From: Sphingomonas sp. 67-36
GTDB taxonomy: Bacteria; Pseudomonadota; Alphaproteobacteria; Sphingomonadales; Sphingomonadaceae
DNA length: 56,954 bases
Assembly: GCA_001897375.1 (NCBI GenBank)
Contig: MKSU01000017.1
Span: 1 to 56,954, forward strand
Direction: 5' to 3'
Notes under the pieces: generated by a model
Databases searched by the model: none
What the model saw: only the letters and a program-made list of their open reading frames with translations
Told to the model about the DNA's origin: nothing
Part shown: positions 26,671 to 35,318 of the stretch, one piece after another
Position numbering within the stretch: position 1 is the stretch's first letter
How the letters are laid out: every line of letters begins with the position of its first letter
Program-made: the position numbers and the translations under genes

Positions 26671-27327
26671 CTAGGATTCCATCTCGAACCGCACCGTCAT
26701 CGTGCGCCATGATTCGATCGCCACGCCGTCGCGCGTCGCCGGGCGGAAGCGCCAGCGGGAGAGCGCCTGCCGCTCGGTCACCTGCCAGAAGGCCGCGCTC
26801 GCCGCCGAGACGCGCTCGACCTGCTTCACGCGGCCGTCCGGACCGATCAGCACGCGGATCACCACCTTGCCCTCATTGCCCATGCGCCGCTCCCCGGCGG
26901 GATAATCGGGCTGGAAATCGCGGGCGTAGCGCGGGTCGGCGACCGCATCGACCATCACGGGCGGCCTGGCGGGCGGGTCGATGATCGTGTCGATGCCCCC
27001 GCCGGTTCCCGGATCGGTCGGCGGCGGGAAGGGCGGGATGACGAGGCCGCCCGAATCGCCGGTCTGGACGATCGGGACGGTCCGGTCGATCTGCTCCGTT
27101 TCGGCCCTGGTCTGGTGCGTAGCCTTGTGTTCGGGCGGCGGGAGCGGCTCGGGTGGAGGCGGCGGCTCAATGGGGATGTTGATCGCGGTGAAATCCTTGG
27201 TGAGATTCTCCCTGATCTCCGGCACCGACATCACCAGCCCGGCGACGATCGCGGCATTGAGCCCGACCGCGACAGCGAGGCTGCCCGGATTGAACCCGCG
27301 CGAGCGAACGTAACGATCCGCATACAT
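26671..27327 (-). CDS. tonB: TonB-type energy transducer
   Basis: The 218-residue protein has an N-terminal membrane anchor (about 16-34), a periplasmic Pro-rich spacer (EPPPPPEPLPPPEHK) and a C-terminal TonB domain (PDYPAGERRMGNEGKVVIRVLI through RWRFRPATRDG). TonB carries proton-motive energy from ExbBD to outer-membrane receptors. No exbB or exbD is found nearby. The start is preceded by an AG-rich stretch. Confidence 0.92.
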   Translation of the reverse strand: MYADRYVRSRGFNPGSLAVAVGLNAAIVAGLVMSVPEIRENLTKDFTAINIPIEPPPPPEPLPPPEHKATHQTRAETEQIDRTVPIVQTGDSGGLVIPPFPPPTDPGTGGGIDTIIDPPARPPVMVDAVADPRYARDFQPDYPAGERRMGNEGKVVIRVLIGPDGRVKQVERVSAASAAFWQVTERQALSRWRFRPATRDGVAIESWRTMTVRFEMES

Positions 27328-27470
27328 AGGCCTGATCCTCTCGTCTGTTCTCCTTTGCCGGTTTCCCGGTTCGGGGATGATACAACGTATCGATGCACAG
27401 GAGAAGATATTTTATAACGTAACAGAAACGGCCTTCGTCCGGCCCGCCGCTGCAACCGCCAAACGGCGGC

Positions 27471-28799
27471 TCAGGCGGCGGAGAGGCGCGCGATCGCGCG
27501 GTCGCGACCGATCAGCGGGAGCAGCGTGGCCATGTCCGGGCCGTGGTCGCGCCCGGTCAGCGCGCGGCGCAGCGGCAGGAACAGCGCCTTGCCCTTGCGC
27601 CCGGTCGCTTCCTTCAGCCGCGCGGTGAGCGCGTGCCACGGGTCGCCGGCCCAGTCGATCGCGGCGGCCGCGGCGGCGGCTTCGGCGAGATAACCCGCAT
27701 CCTCGCCGGCATCCGGCACGGGGACCGGCCCCTCGATCACCCGCCACCAGTCGGCGGCCTCGGCGACGGTCGCGAGATTGGGGCGCACCGCCTCCCATGC
27801 CGGCTCGCCCATCCCGGCGGGCAGGCGATCCGCGACCGTCGCATAGGGAAGCTGGTGGACGATCCGCGCGTTGAGCTGCGCCAGCTCCGCCTCGTCGAAC
27901 CGCGCCGGCGCGCGCCCGAAGCGGGCGAAGTCGAAACCGGCGATCAGCGGCGCGACATCCATGAACGGCTCGACCGGATCGCTGGTGCCGAGCCGGGCGA
28001 GCAGCGCGCGGATCGCCTGCGGCTCGATTCCCGCCTCGCGGAACTGGTCGACCCCGACGCTGCCGAGCCGCTTGGAGAGCTTGCCCTCGCTGCCGGTCAG
28101 CAGCGCCTCGTGCGCGAAGGCGGGCGGGGCGGCGCCGAGCGCGGCGAACATCTGGATCTGGAGCGCGGTGTTAGAGACATGATCCTCGCCGCGAACGACA
28201 TGGGTGATGCCCAGGTCGATATCGTCGATCACCGACGGCAGCATATAGAGCCACGATCCGTCGGCGCGGCGGATCACCGGGTCGCTCATCGTCGCGGGGT
28301 CGAAATGCTGCTCGCCCCGGATCAGGTCATTCCACTCGATCGGCGCGGCGTGATCGAGCCGGAAGCGCCAGTGCGGGCGCGCGCCTTCCGCCTCCAGCTT
28401 CGCGCGATCGGCGTCGGTGAGGCCCAGCGCCGCGCGGTCATAGACCGGGGGCAGGCCGCGCCCGAGCTGGATCTTGCGCTTTAGGTCCAGCTCCTGCGCG
28501 CTTTCATAGGCGGGATAGATGCGCCCCGCCGTGACCAGCTCGTCGAACCGCCGCTGATAGAGCGCGAACCGCTGCGACTGGCGCACCTCCTGCGCGGGCG
28601 TGAAGCCGAGCCACGCGAGATCGGCGCGGATCGAATCGACGTGGCGCTCCTCGCTGCGCTCCGCATCGGTGTCGTCGATGCGCAGCACGAAGCGGCCGCT
28701 CTCCCTTTGCGCGAACAGCCAGTTGTGCAGCGCGGTGCGGATATTGCCGACATGCAGCCGCCCGGTGGGCGACGGCGCGAAGCGGGTAACGACGGTCAT
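27471..28799 (-). CDS. gltX: Glutamate-tRNA ligase
   Basis: The 442-residue class I synthetase charges tRNA-Glu. The HIGH-type motif is [11 protein letters not shown] (residues 9-19) and the KMSKS-type motif is KLSKR. It is of the short alphaproteobacterial type. Many alphaproteobacteria keep two GltX copies, one charging tRNA-Gln for later amidation; the copy here cannot be assigned to either role by reading alone. It is divergent from prs. The in-frame ATG at 28799 gives the canonical [10 protein letters not shown] start. Confidence 0.94.
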   Translation of the reverse strand: MTVVTRFAPSPTGRLHVGNIRTALHNWLFAQRESGRFVLRIDDTDAERSEERHVDSIRADLAWLGFTPAQEVRQSQRFALYQRRFDELVTAGRIYPAYESAQELDLKRKIQLGRGLPPVYDRAALGLTDADRAKLEAEGARPHWRFRLDHAAPIEWNDLIRGEQHFDPATMSDPVIRRADGSWLYMLPSVIDDIDLGITHVVRGEDHVSNTALQIQMFAALGAAPPAFAHEALLTGSEGKLSKRLGSVGVDQFREAGIEPQAIRALLARLGTSDPVEPFMDVAPLIAGFDFARFGRAPARFDEAELAQLNARIVHQLPYATVADRLPAGMGEPAWEAVRPNLATVAEAADWWRVIEGPVPVPDAGEDAGYLAEAAAAAAAIDWAGDPWHALTARLKEATGRKGKALFLPLRRALTGRDHGPDMATLLPLIGRDRAIARLSAA

Positions 28800-28884
28800 G
28801 ATGGCCCGCTTAGGCGCTTGCCCTTCCCCTCGCCAGCCCTCCGCATTAAGGCGACGCGAATCGGGGCGGGAAGGGCGTGACACC

Positions 28885-29820
28885 ATGAAACTGATGACCG
28901 GCAACTCGAACCTGCCGCTGGCGCGCGATATCGCCGCCTATCTGGAGCTGCCGCTGACCGAGGCGCTGGTGCGCCGCTTCGCCGACGAGGAGATTTTCGT
29001 CGAGATCCGCGAGAATGTGCGCGGCGAGGACGTGTTCGTCGTTCAATCGACCAGCTTCCCGGCGAACGACAATCTCATGGAGCTGCTGATCTGCATCGAC
29101 GCGCTGAAGCGCGCCTCAGCGAAGCGGATCACGGCGGTGGTGCCGTATTTCGGCTATGCCCGGCAGGACCGGAAGCCCGGCCCGCGCACGCCGATCTCGG
29201 CCAAGCTGGTCGCCAACCTGATCACGACGGCGGGGGCGGACCGCGTGCTCTCGGTCGATCTCCACGCCGGGCAGATCCAGGGCTTCTTCGACATCCCGAC
29301 CGACAATCTGTTCGCCGCCCCGGTGATGTCGGCGGATATCCTGACGCGGTTCGGCGACAAGAACCTGATGGTCGTCTCGCCCGACGTGGGCGGCGTGGTG
29401 CGCGCGCGGGCGCTCGCCAAGCGGCTCGACAACGCGCCGCTGGCGATCGTCGACAAGCGCCGCGAGCGCGCCGGCGAATCCGAGGTGATGAACATCATCG
29501 GCGACGTCGAGGGCCGCTTCTGCATCCTGATCGACGATATCGTCGATTCCGCCGGCACGCTCTGCAACGCGGCCGCCGCGCTGAAGGAAGCGGGGGCGGA
29601 GGATGTCGTCGCTTATGTGACGCACGGCGTGCTGTCCGGCGGGGCGGTGGCGCGGGTCGAGGGATCGGCGCTGCGCGAGCTGGTGATCACCGATTCGATC
29701 GGCAATCAGGAAGTGCTGGCCGAGGCCAGGCGCATCCGCCACCTGACCATCGCGCCGCTGCTGGCGGAGGCGATCCGGCGGATCGCGGACGAATCGAGCG
29801 TGTCGTCGCTATTCGACTGA
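28885..29820 (+). CDS. prs: Ribose-phosphate pyrophosphokinase
   Basis: The 311-residue enzyme makes PRPP from ribose 5-phosphate and ATP for nucleotide, histidine and tryptophan synthesis. The family features are [43 protein letters not shown] and the PRPP loop [12 protein letters not shown]. The ATG at 28885 gives the expected short N-terminus (MKLMTGNSN). Confidence 0.95.
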   Translation: MKLMTGNSNLPLARDIAAYLELPLTEALVRRFADEEIFVEIRENVRGEDVFVVQSTSFPANDNLMELLICIDALKRASAKRITAVVPYFGYARQDRKPGPRTPISAKLVANLITTAGADRVLSVDLHAGQIQGFFDIPTDNLFAAPVMSADILTRFGDKNLMVVSPDVGGVVRARALAKRLDNAPLAIVDKRRERAGESEVMNIIGDVEGRFCILIDDIVDSAGTLCNAAAALKEAGAEDVVAYVTHGVLSGGAVARVEGSALRELVITDSIGNQEVLAEARRIRHLTIAPLLAEAIRRIADESSVSSLFD

Positions 29821-29829
29821 CGGGCGCAG

Positions 29830-29959
29830 GCGCTTCGGCGCGGCTTTGCTGTGTCGGGTTTTCCCGGCAGTGGGATGAGCGCCGCGGCGAAGCCGCGTCG
29901 TCGGACGGGTTGGCTTTGCCGACCCGCCGGCCGGCTTTCGCGCTGCGCCCTTTGGCGCA
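29830..29959. repeat. Run of four short hairpins between convergent prs and PilZ genes
   Basis: Four separate stems lie in this 171-bp gap: GCGC-TTCG-GCGC (29830-29841), TGTCGGG-TTTT-CCCGGCA (29852-29869), a 9-bp stem CGGGTTGGC-TTT-GCCGACCCG (29906-29926), and TGCGCC-CTTT-GGCGCA (29944-29959). Together they probably end transcription from both sides. None is followed by a long T-run. Confidence 0.5.
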
Positions 29960-29991
29960 CCGGCGCCGTCGCTGCGCCGACGCGCCTGCGC

Positions 29992-30318
29992 TCAGCTGTT
30001 GCCCAATGCCACGATATGATCGAACACCGCCGGATGCAGCGGCTTGGCGAAGGCGCAGCCGTAGCGGTATTTGTCGCGCCACGCGACCACCGCCTCCAGC
30101 CCGGCGAGGCCGGGCAGCGTCAGCCACACCGTCTGGCCGGGCCACAGGGTGAAGCTGGTCTGCGCGCGGAATCCGGTGGTGGACAGGTCCACCACGTCGA
30201 TCTCGAACCGTGTCGTGCCGCGGTCGCGCAGGTGCGCGCGCATCTTGACCGCCTTGCGCAAGGCGCCGCGATTGTCCTCGCCGTCCAGAGACATAGGTAT
30301 AGACACGGCCTGATCCAT
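29992..30318 (-). CDS. PilZ-domain protein
   Basis: This 108-residue protein is a single PilZ domain, a fold that often binds cyclic di-GMP. Visible features are the basic N-terminal stretch with LRKAVKMRAHLRDRG, the VVDLSTTGFR block (matching DxSxxG) and YRYGCAFAKPL. The RxxxR half of the binding site is not exact, so c-di-GMP binding is uncertain. An upstream TTG would add seven residues; the ATG at 30318 was chosen. It is convergent with prs. Confidence 0.82.
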   Translation of the reverse strand: MDQAVSIPMSLDGEDNRGALRKAVKMRAHLRDRGTTRFEIDVVDLSTTGFRAQTSFTLWPGQTVWLTLPGLAGLEAVVAWRDKYRYGCAFAKPLHPAVFDHIVALGNS

Positions 30319-30526
30319 TGGCCGTTTATGCACCGGCAATGGTTACCAATCCGCAAACGAATCCACTCGGCTCGCCGCAGAAAATACGTTTTTTCGGCTA
30401 TGGTTTCAGGGTGATAGGGGCGATCGAGGCCGGGCGTGCCACCTCGCCTCGCCGGCCCTTTCGCGGTGCAAAGGCCGCACGGGGATATAGCCATCGCGCG
30501 CGTGCGTCGCTACGTCGCACTGCACC

Positions 30527-32104
30527 ATGACAGACGATCTCCGCTCCGCAGCCCTTGAATCCAAAGCCTGGCCGTTCGAGGAAGCGCGCCGGCTGCTCAA
30601 GCGCTGGCCGGAGGGAAAACCGGGTGGCGAGGCGATCATCTTCGAAACCGGCTACGGCCCGTCGGGCCTGCCGCATATCGGCACGTTCAACGAGGTGCTG
30701 CGCACGACGATGGTGCGCAACGCCTTCAAGGCGCTGTCCGACCAGCCGACGCGGCTGATCGCTTTCTCCGACGACATGGACGGCCTGCGCAAGGTGCCGG
30801 ACAACGTGCCCAACCAGGCGATGCTGGCCGGGCATCTCGGCAAGCCGCTGACGCAGGTGCCCGATCCGTTCGGCAAGTTCGAGAGTTTCGCGCACCATAA
30901 CAATGCGATGCTGCGCGCTTTCCTCGATCGCTACGGTTTCGACTACGAATTCGTGTCCTCGACCGAATATTACCATGCCGGCCGTTTCGACGCGCAGTTG
31001 AAGAACGTCCTGCGCAATTACGACGCGATCATGGCGGTGATGCTGCCGACGCTGCGCGGCGAGCGGCAGGCGACCTATTCGCCGGTGCTGCCGATCAGCC
31101 CGAAGTCCGGCATCGTGCTGCAGGTGCCGGTCGAGGTGGTCGACGCCGACGCCGGGCTGATCCGCTTCGTCGACGAGGGCGAGACGATCGAGCAGTCGAT
31201 CCTCGGCGGCAAGGCCAAGCTACAGTGGAAGCCGGACTGGGGGATGCGCTGGGCCGCGCTGGGAGTCGATTACGAGATGCACGGCAAGGATTTGATCGAT
31301 TCGGCCGCGCTCGGCGGGCGCATCTGCCAGATCCTCGGCGGGCGCAAGCCGGAGACGCTGGTCTATGAGCTGTTCCTCGACGAGAAGGGCGAGAAGATCT
31401 CCAAGTCCAAGGGCAACGGCATCAGCCTCGAGCAATGGCTGACCTATGGCCCGGAGGAATCGGTCGCCTTCTACGCCTATCGCGAGCCGAAGAAGGCCAA
31501 GCAGCTCCACATGGGCGTGATCCCGCGCGCGGTGGACGAATATTGGCAGTTCCGCGCCAATTATCCGGCGCAGACGATCAAGGAGAAGCTCGGCAACCCC
31601 GTCCACCACATCCACGACGGCAAGCTGCCGGAGGGGACGCTGCCGGTGACGTTCGGGCTGCTGCTCAACCTCGTCGGGGTGATGGGGGAGGCGTCGAAGG
31701 AGCAGGTGTGGGGCTATCTCGCCAATTACCTGCCCGATGCCTCGCCCGCCGCTTACCCGGAGCTGGACCGGCTGATCGGCTACGCGCTGGCCTATCACCG
31801 CGACTTCATCGCGCCGACGCTCAGGCGCCGCGCACCGGAGGGCGTGGAGGTCGCCGCGTTGCAACGGCTCGATGCGGAACTCGCGGCATTGCCGGCGGAC
31901 GCCAGCGCGGAGGATATCCAGAACCATGTCTATGAGATCGGCAAGTCCGGCGGGTTCGCCGAGCTGCGCGACTGGTTCCGGGCGCTCTACGAAACCCTGC
32001 TCGGATCGAGCCAGGGGCCGCGCATGGGCAGCTTCATCCGGCTCTATGGCGTGGAGAACAGCCGCAAGCTGATCGCGGAGGCGCTGGCGCGCGCCGGCGG
32101 ATGA
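30527..32104 (+). CDS. lysS: Lysine-tRNA ligase, class I
   Basis: The 525-residue enzyme charges tRNA-Lys and belongs to the class I fold, found in archaea and in some bacteria including many alphaproteobacteria, rather than the usual class II. The HIGH-type motif is PSGLPHIG (45-52) and the KMSKS motif is KISKSKG (from residue 290). The stop overlaps the nhaA start (ATGA). Confidence 0.94.
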   Translation: MTDDLRSAALESKAWPFEEARRLLKRWPEGKPGGEAIIFETGYGPSGLPHIGTFNEVLRTTMVRNAFKALSDQPTRLIAFSDDMDGLRKVPDNVPNQAMLAGHLGKPLTQVPDPFGKFESFAHHNNAMLRAFLDRYGFDYEFVSSTEYYHAGRFDAQLKNVLRNYDAIMAVMLPTLRGERQATYSPVLPISPKSGIVLQVPVEVVDADAGLIRFVDEGETIEQSILGGKAKLQWKPDWGMRWAALGVDYEMHGKDLIDSAALGGRICQILGGRKPETLVYELFLDEKGEKISKSKGNGISLEQWLTYGPEESVAFYAYREPKKAKQLHMGVIPRAVDEYWQFRANYPAQTIKEKLGNPVHHIHDGKLPEGTLPVTFGLLLNLVGVMGEASKEQVWGYLANYLPDASPAAYPELDRLIGYALAYHRDFIAPTLRRRAPEGVEVAALQRLDAELAALPADASAEDIQNHVYEIGKSGGFAELRDWFRALYETLLGSSQGPRMGSFIRLYGVENSRKLIAEALARAGG

Positions 32105-33294
32105 CGGCGCGGCGCGCTTCCGCGTTGCGCGCTTTCCTCACCGGCGAGGCGGCCGGCGGCTTCGTGCTGGTCGCGGCGGCGGCGCTCGCGATGCTGGCCG
32201 CCAACCTGCCGGCCACGGCGGGCTGGTATGCGCATGTGCTCCATGCGGAGACCGGGCCGGTGCTTTCGTCCGCGCTCGGGCCGATGACGGTCCATCTGTG
32301 GATCAACGACGGGCTGATGGCGCTGTTCTTCCTGCTCGTCGGGCTGGAGATCAAGCGCGAGTTCGTCGACGGCCGCCTCGCCCGCGCCGACCAGCGCCGC
32401 CTGCCGTTCATCGCGGCGGCGGCGGGGATGGCGGTGCCGGCGCTGGTCTATCTGCTGGTGGTGGGCGATCGCAGCGGGCTGCAACGCGGCTGGGCGATAC
32501 CGGCGGCGACCGACATCGCCTTCGCCATCGGGGTGATGGCGATGCTGGGTAAGCGCGTGCCGCCCGCGCTCAAGCTGCTGCTCACCACCGTCGCGATCGT
32601 CGACGACATGGGCGCGGTGGCGATCATCGCGCTCGCCTATACCGATCAGATCAGGGCGCTCGCGCTGGCCGGCGCGGGGCTGGCGCTGGCGGTGCTGTAT
32701 GTGATGAACCGGCGCAGGGTGCGCGCGCTGTGGCCCTTTCTGGCGGCCGGGGCGGCCTTGTGGCTGTTCGTGCTGCAATCGGGCGTCCATGCGACGATCG
32801 CCGGGGTGCTGACCGCCGCCTTCATCCCCGTGGTGCCGACGCCGGGCGCGCCCGACGCGCCGGAATCGCCGCTGCACCGGCTGGAACACGCGCTGAGTCC
32901 GTGGGTCGCCTTCGCGATCGTGCCGCTGTTCGCCTTCGCCAATGCCGGCGTGGCGCTCGGCGGATTCGGCTGGAGCGTGCTGGCCGAGCCGGTGGTGCTG
33001 GCGGTGGCGCTCGGGCTGTTCGTCGGCAAGCAGATCGGCGTGTTCGGCGGCATCTGGGGCGCGGCGCGGCTGGGCATCGCGGCGCGCCCCGGCGGGGTGA
33101 GCTGGGCGCAGGTCTATGGCATGGCGCTGCTCGCCGGGATCGGCTTCACGATGAGCCTGTTCATCGGCGGCCTCGCCTTCCCCGGCGACGCGATGCTGGT
33201 GGAGGAAGTGAAGATGGGCGTGCTGGCCGGCTCGCTGCTGTCGGCGTTGGCGGGGTTCGCGGTGCTGGCGCTGGCCGCCCGTTCACGCGCCTGA
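32101..33294 (+). CDS. nhaA: Na+/H+ antiporter NhaA
   Basis: This 397-residue inner-membrane antiporter of about 12 helices exchanges Na+ for protons. The family signatures are IKREFVDGRLA, the ion site stretch AIPAATDIAFAIG and IVDDMGAVAIIA (paired aspartates), and FANAGVAL. It overlaps lysS by ATGA, and its end overlaps the convergent rlmE by 12 bp. Confidence 0.95.
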   Translation: MTARRASALRAFLTGEAAGGFVLVAAAALAMLAANLPATAGWYAHVLHAETGPVLSSALGPMTVHLWINDGLMALFFLLVGLEIKREFVDGRLARADQRRLPFIAAAAGMAVPALVYLLVVGDRSGLQRGWAIPAATDIAFAIGVMAMLGKRVPPALKLLLTTVAIVDDMGAVAIIALAYTDQIRALALAGAGLALAVLYVMNRRRVRALWPFLAAGAALWLFVLQSGVHATIAGVLTAAFIPVVPTPGAPDAPESPLHRLEHALSPWVAFAIVPLFAFANAGVALGGFGWSVLAEPVVLAVALGLFVGKQIGVFGGIWGAARLGIAARPGGVSWAQVYGMALLAGIGFTMSLFIGGLAFPGDAMLVEEVKMGVLAGSLLSALAGFAVLALAARSRA

Positions 33295-33969
33295 TCCGGA
33301 CTCCTCCGGCCGCCCCTTGAACCCCTGCGCCACGACGAACCATTCCACGCTGCCCTTGCGGCTGGCCGGCGGCTTGGCGTGCTTCACCGTCGTGAAATGG
33401 CGCTTCATCTCCGCCACGAGCGTCGAATCCGCGCCGCCCGCGAACACCTTGGCGACGAACGCCCCGCCGGGCGCCAGCACCTCGATCGCGAAGGCGAAGG
33501 CGGTCTCGACCAGCGCCATGGTGCGCAGCGCGTCGGTCTGCGGATGGCCGACCGTGTTCGCCGCCATGTCCGACAGCACGATGTCCGGCGCGCCGCCCAG
33601 CGCCTCCATCAGCATCGCCGGCGCGGCGTCGTCCATGAAATCGTGCTCGAAGATCGTCACCCCGTCGATCGGGTCGACCGGCAGCAGGTCGATCCCCACC
33701 ACCGCTGCCCTGGGGGCGAGCCGGCGCACCACCTGGCTCCACCCGCCGGGCGCGATGCCGAGGTCGATCACGCGGCGCGCGCCCTTCAGCAGCCCGAAAC
33801 GCTCGTCCAGCTCGGTCAATTTGTAGGCGGCGCGGCTGCGATACCCCTCCGCCTTGGCGCGGCGGACATAGGGGTCGTTGAGCTGCCGCTCCAGCCAGCG
33901 GGTCGATTGCGCGCTGCGGTTGCGGGCGGTGCGCACGCGCTGCCGCCCGCCGGAGCCTCCCCGGCTCAT
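33283..33969 (-). CDS. rlmE: 23S rRNA (uridine-2'-O)-methyltransferase RlmE/FtsJ
   Basis: The 228-residue SAM-dependent enzyme methylates U2552 of 23S rRNA in E. coli. Visible are RSRAAYKLTELDERF (catalytic Lys), VIDLGIAPGGWSQV (SAM site), VLSDMAANTVG (Asp) and FVAKVFAGG (Lys). A basic N-terminal extension of about 25 residues is present. The start overlaps the ppx/gppA stop (ATGA at 33969). Confidence 0.94.
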   Translation of the reverse strand: MSRGGSGGRQRVRTARNRSAQSTRWLERQLNDPYVRRAKAEGYRSRAAYKLTELDERFGLLKGARRVIDLGIAPGGWSQVVRRLAPRAAVVGIDLLPVDPIDGVTIFEHDFMDDAAPAMLMEALGGAPDIVLSDMAANTVGHPQTDALRTMALVETAFAFAIEVLAPGGAFVAKVFAGGADSTLVAEMKRHFTTVKHAKPPASRKGSVEWFVVAQGFKGRPEESGSGA

Positions 33970-35006
33970 CGCGCGGCCGCCATCAGCCGGCGCAGGATGC
34001 CCTCGCGGATGCCACGATCGGCGACGCCGATCCGCTCCGCCGGCCACAGATCGAGGATCGTCTCGAGGATCGCGCAGCCCGCCACGACCAGATCCGCGCG
34101 CTCGCGCCCGATGCACGGCAGCGCGGCGCGGTCGGTGGGGGACATGTGCGCGAGGCTGTTCGACACCTCGCGCATCGCCTCCGCCGGCGCGATCAGCCCG
34201 TCCACCGCCGCGCGGTCATAGCGGTCCAGCCCGAGATGGACCGAGGCGAGCGTCGTCACCGTGCCTGAGGTGCCGAGCAGCCGCCGCCGGTCCGCCCCGG
34301 CCGGCAGCCGCTGCGCGAAGGGCGCGAAGCTCTCGCGGACCAGCGCGCGCATCCGCTCATAGGTGGCGGCGCGGCCGGTGGCGCCGTCCTGCGCGGGGAT
34401 GCTCTCGGTAAGCGAGACGACCCCCCACGGCGCGGAATGCCAGTCGAGCACGGTGGGGACGGTGCTGGTGGTGTCGATCAGCACCAGCTCGGTCGATCCG
34501 CCGCCGATGTCGAACACCAGCGCCGGTCCCTCGCCCGGCTCCAGCAGCACATGGCAGCCGAGCACCGCGAGCCGCGCTTCCTCCTCGGCGGAGATGATGT
34601 GGAGGTGGATGCCGGTCTCGGCATGGACGCGGGCGATGAACTCCGCGCCGTTGGCCGCGCGGCGGCACGCCTCGGTCGCGACCGAGCGGGCGAGCGCGAC
34701 GTTGCGGCGCTTCAGCTTGTCGGCGCAGACGCGCAGCGCGGCGAGCGTGCGGTCGATCGCCGCGTCGGACAATCGCCCGCTGCCCGCCAGTCCCTCGCCG
34801 AGCCGGACGATGCGCGAGAAGGCGTCGACCACCGCGAAGCCGTCGCCCTGCGGCCGGGCGATGAGCAGGCGGCAATTGTTGGTGCCGAGATCGAGCGCGG
34901 CATAATGCCGCGCGAACCCCGCCCGCGAGCGCGGGGAGGGTGGTGCCGAACGGGCCGGGGCGTCTGCCTCCTGCCGGTACGGCAAATTGGCGGAAGCGTC
35001 GCCCAT
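33966..35006 (-). CDS. Ppx/GppA-family phosphatase
   Basis: The 346-residue protein has the ASKHA fold with AALDLGTNNCRLLIA and the phosphate loop FDIGGGSTELVLID. It also has ATEACRRAANG and the acid EEEARLAVLG. Members hydrolyse polyphosphate or pppGpp. It is of the short form without the C-terminal HD domain, so which substrate applies is open. A GTG three codons upstream is possible; the ATG at 35006 was preferred. It is coupled to rlmE. Confidence 0.9.
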   Translation of the reverse strand: MGDASANLPYRQEADAPARSAPPSPRSRAGFARHYAALDLGTNNCRLLIARPQGDGFAVVDAFSRIVRLGEGLAGSGRLSDAAIDRTLAALRVCADKLKRRNVALARSVATEACRRAANGAEFIARVHAETGIHLHIISAEEEARLAVLGCHVLLEPGEGPALVFDIGGGSTELVLIDTTSTVPTVLDWHSAPWGVVSLTESIPAQDGATGRAATYERMRALVRESFAPFAQRLPAGADRRRLLGTSGTVTTLASVHLGLDRYDRAAVDGLIAPAEAMREVSNSLAHMSPTDRAALPCIGRERADLVVAGCAILETILDLWPAERIGVADRGIREGILRRLMAAAR

Positions 35007-35166
35007 TGCCGTCACTTTCTATTCTGTTCTGCCGTCGCGGATCATCCGTCCGCCGGTGCCTGAAGGCGAGGCTACAGATTCGTGACCGGACGGGCAAGCC
35101 GCGCCTGATCGGGCATTCAACCCCTCTTGACCCTAGGATTTCCGCCGACTAGACGCGCGCCTTCGT

Positions 35167-35240
35167 TGCCCCGTCGTCTAACGGCAAGACTACGGACTCT
35201 GACTCCGTCAATCGTGGTTCGAATCCACGCGGGGCATCCA
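35167..35240 (+). tRNA. tRNA-Gln (anticodon CTG)
   Basis: A 74-nt cloverleaf: acceptor TGCCCCG / CGGGGCA, a D arm with AACGGCA loop, an anticodon stem ACGGA/TCCGT around CTCTGAC (anticodon CTG), and a T arm CGTGG-TTCGAAT-CCACG. The CCA end is encoded. Its acceptor begins with an U-A pair, as in glutamine tRNAs. Confidence 0.95.
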
Positions 35241-35318
35241 GCTTCCTTCCTATAGGATTTTGCAGCCGACCTTCTCGCGCCGGCTGGGCGCTTGGTGGAC
35301 GGCGCTTGTCTCTCGCGG

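Noticed and set aside
29840-29990. Short coding gene between prs and PilZ
   Set aside because: Frames here are Arg/Ala-rich, have no ribosome-binding site and are broken up by hairpins.
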